From positions 372,001 to 436,000 of the forward strand of contig JAZGTH010000108.1 of the NCBI GenBank assembly GCA_036877525.1: 64,000 nucleotides of DNA. The letters are read 5' to 3'. A program made the position numbers and the translations under genes. The notes beneath the pieces are model-generated. The model was not told where the DNA came from. It searched no databases and saw only the letters and a list, made by a program, of their open reading frames with translations. Positions 62,060 through 64,000 of this stretch are shown piece by piece (position 1 is the stretch's first letter; every line of letters starts with the position of its first letter). The stretch is from Chromobotia macracanthus (taxonomy: Eukaryota; Chordata; Actinopteri; Cypriniformes; Botiidae).

Positions 62060-62400
62060 TTAAAGGAATAGTTCACCACAAAACGAAAATTTGCTGTTAA
62101 TTTACTTACCCTCAGTCCATCCAAAGGGACTTGACTTTTTTAAGTCAAACAGTAAAGATTTTTTGCTGAAACCGTGGTAATTAGTGATTCATAAAATGCA
62201 AGCTCCTGGGTGCCATTTCTTTGAGAGTTAAAAAAGCAGGCAACACAAAATGAATCCCCTTGGCTTCTATAAAGGTTCTGTCCATAAAACAAAACACATA
62301 TGTGGTCATTTTGTGTATGTCTGTGGAAGAAAAATGAGACAGTGAAAATGATTAATGGGCTTTTTAAAGTACTTTACCCTTTTGTTCTTAAAAAATAAAG
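62060..62400 (+). repeat. dispersed teleost repeat with AAAGGAATAGTTCACC head
   Basis: Opens with TTAAAGGAATAGTTCACCAC, then AAACGAAAATT and TTACTTACCCTCA, a head I recognise as one of the most frequent repeats in fish genomes. The body, with GTCCATAAAACAAAACACATATG, follows without coding capacity. The right end is approximate. Confidence 0.6.
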
Positions 62401-63969
62401 AGGTGAAACTTGTTTACGTTGTATTGCTATGTTTCCTGTGCACTACATTTCTCACCTGATCTACTTGTTCAAAAGCTGAAGCTTTTGACTTGGCTCTATG
62501 TCAGCTGAAAGTATGCTGATGTTGTCTTGATTGTGAATCAACATCTTGCTATGAATGAATGCCTAGTGACAACACAGCAAAAGGTTTGTTTGCATCGTAA
62601 TGGAATTTTTCAGTTATCAGCATTGATAAGCTGTCCTGTTTGGGTGATTAGTGCTAGATAAAAATGGTACTTTTATTTTAATGGCATGGAGAAACTACGC
62701 AATGCTCCCATTCTCCCTCACTCTCTTATGATGGTTGGCTGTGTATTTAAAATATCCTACCTAATAATAAAAGTGCAAATAGAGTTATACTTTATCATAT
62801 ACTGTTGGAATTCTGCAAATATATGGTAATATATTTGAATGTCTTTGAAAATACAATAAAGATTTAATTCAATGAACCTTGCAAACTTGGAAACTTGTTA
62901 ATAAATCTTAAGTGTGCATTGTATCAGCCTGCATAAAAATGTGTGTGTATTCTGTGAAATATGACTGTTGTCTGACATATGATTGTTGTAAACTGTAAAT
63001 CTTAAATTTCAACCCTTGTATCAAGATATTGCGCTAATTAAGCAATTCCTGTTTAATTAAAATTAATGAACAATTTTAAAAAGTGCATTTTATTTGGTGT
63101 ATAGGCCTCTATTGCGTTCTCTTTCCCTTGCAAAAGTGCATACGTGTGTGACAGCACTTAAGTCACATGACAGTAAGAAGGAATAAAAAAATACTTGGCC
63201 TACAACAGGATTACAGAACAGAATCAGGGAGAAGTTGCTATTAAAAGTATACAAGATGTAAACCATTCTCATTTAGCATAATTAGCAGTTAATCTTCCCC
63301 CAGGCTTTGAGAGCTCTTAACTACGCCCATCCCTGAACCCAAATCAAGCCCCTACCTTCTGAACCTGGAACATTTCAAATTTGTTTACCATTTTAATATG
63401 GAAATGTGTATTCAACACGTTCTACGTGAACTGGACATTCTTAACCTGAATCATTGGACACTTAAACTTATTTACAACATTAGACATTTTAACTTCCTTG
63501 CTCCTTCCTTGCATTTTCAATGTGTATGTATAAAATATATCTTTTTGCAGGTAAATGTAGACTTAGATTAATAGTAAATTATTTTTAGTGTGTAGCTTAG
63601 ACTGTTGTAGTTTTAGTTTAAAAGTATTTATATAATTTATTTGTATAGTAAGAGTACTTTGATGTGTGTAAATGTATATGTTAAATGTGTAGCACTGTGG
63701 TCCTGTAAGGCATGACATTTCATTCCTTTGTTTGTCTCCACATACAGTGAAATAACAACACAGGTAGCTTGACTAATATAGATGAAAGTGGGTTCAATGC
63801 TAGAGATGATACAGGTTCTATGGAATGGGTATATCAAGGTAGGAAAAACAAATGTAACAAATGTTAAACAATATAAATATTATTTTTAAATGAAGAGCAG
63901 ATTAAAAAGATTAAATTGGTTCGGAACTGGCAGGCCTGACAGGTATGTGTGACAGCTTAAGTCTAGACT
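62401..63969. other. intergenic DNA; possible LINE tail
   Basis: No gene. The sequence 63390-63720, ending GGCATGACATTTCATTCC, resembles the 3' UTR of fish LINEs in texture, but no coding relic precedes it. Weak. Confidence 0.25.
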
Positions 63970-63971
63970 TA

Positions 63972-64000
63972 CAGTGCATCCGGAAAATATTCACAGCACT
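63972..64000 (+). mobile_element. Tc1-like transposon terminal repeat, cut by window end
   Basis: After a TA dinucleotide the sequence reads CAGTGCATCCGGAAAATATT and CACAGCACT, which I recognise as the terminal inverted repeat of a common fish Tc1/mariner family. The rest of the element lies outside the window. Confidence 0.7.

Noticed and set aside
1..64000. tRNA, rRNA genes and CRISPR arrays
   Set aside because: None seen on either strand; the only A/B-box-like pair (26.37-26.43 kb) looks like a decayed SINE.

Overview
The window is a vertebrate developmental-gene neighbourhood, almost certainly from a ray-finned (teleost) fish and possibly an otophysan. Only two protein-coding genes are clearly supported. 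A pax1 orthologue lies on the minus strand (coding span 5628-8838, five coding exons) and nkx2.2a lies on the plus strand (47421-48807, two coding exons). They are head to head with about 38.6 kb of gene-free DNA between them, the same arrangement as NKX2-2/PAX1 on human 20p11. Teleost origin is indicated by the near-identity of the Nkx2.2 protein to the fish 'a' paralogue as I remember it, and by the repeats: Tc1-like transposons, BEL/Pao fragments, an L2/Rex1-like LINE, and several short families typical of fish genomes. Which pax1 paralogue this is (1a or 1b) is inferred only from linkage to nkx2.2a. Both genes were rebuilt exon by exon from consensus splice sites and continuous phase, giving 356 aa for Pax1 and 269 aa for Nkx2.2a. 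Layout: 1-5.6 kb is AT-rich DNA 3' of pax1 with one MITE-like repeat. 5.6-9.2 kb is pax1 and its 5' flank. 9.2-47 kb is the intergenic domain. It holds repeats (a short dispersed repeat at 13.2 and 23.2 kb, a broken BEL element at 16.0-17.8, a putative solo LTR at 18.8-19.3, a THAP-domain exon at 21.4-21.6, a 21-bp minisatellite at 22.2, a large foldback element at 30.6-31.8, a solo LTR at 32.3-32.7, a LINE at 34.4-35.6, a Tc1 relic at 37.7-38.6 and a tandem module at 40.1-40.9). Between the repeats are several high-complexity stretches that look like candidate regulatory DNA. Toward nkx2.2a there is a TATA promoter with a strong splice donor at 42.6-42.7 kb. A consensus GLI site flanked by SOX motifs lies at 46.15 kb, 1.27 kb before the start codon. 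49-54 kb is 3' flank. 54.1-57.3 kb is a second BEL fragment in the opposite orientation. 57.6-58.7 kb is a local tandem duplication, and the window ends inside the terminal repeat of another Tc1-like transposon. Function: Pax1 is a paired-box factor of sclerotome and pharyngeal endoderm, and Nkx2.2 is a homeodomain repressor of the ventral neural tube and pancreas. Both respond to Hedgehog signalling in other vertebrates, so the shared interval is a plausible place for Hedgehog-responsive elements. The GLI/SOX cluster is the clearest one visible. I found no tRNA, rRNA, CRISPR array or other protein-coding gene. Statements about conservation are inference, because no alignment could be run.
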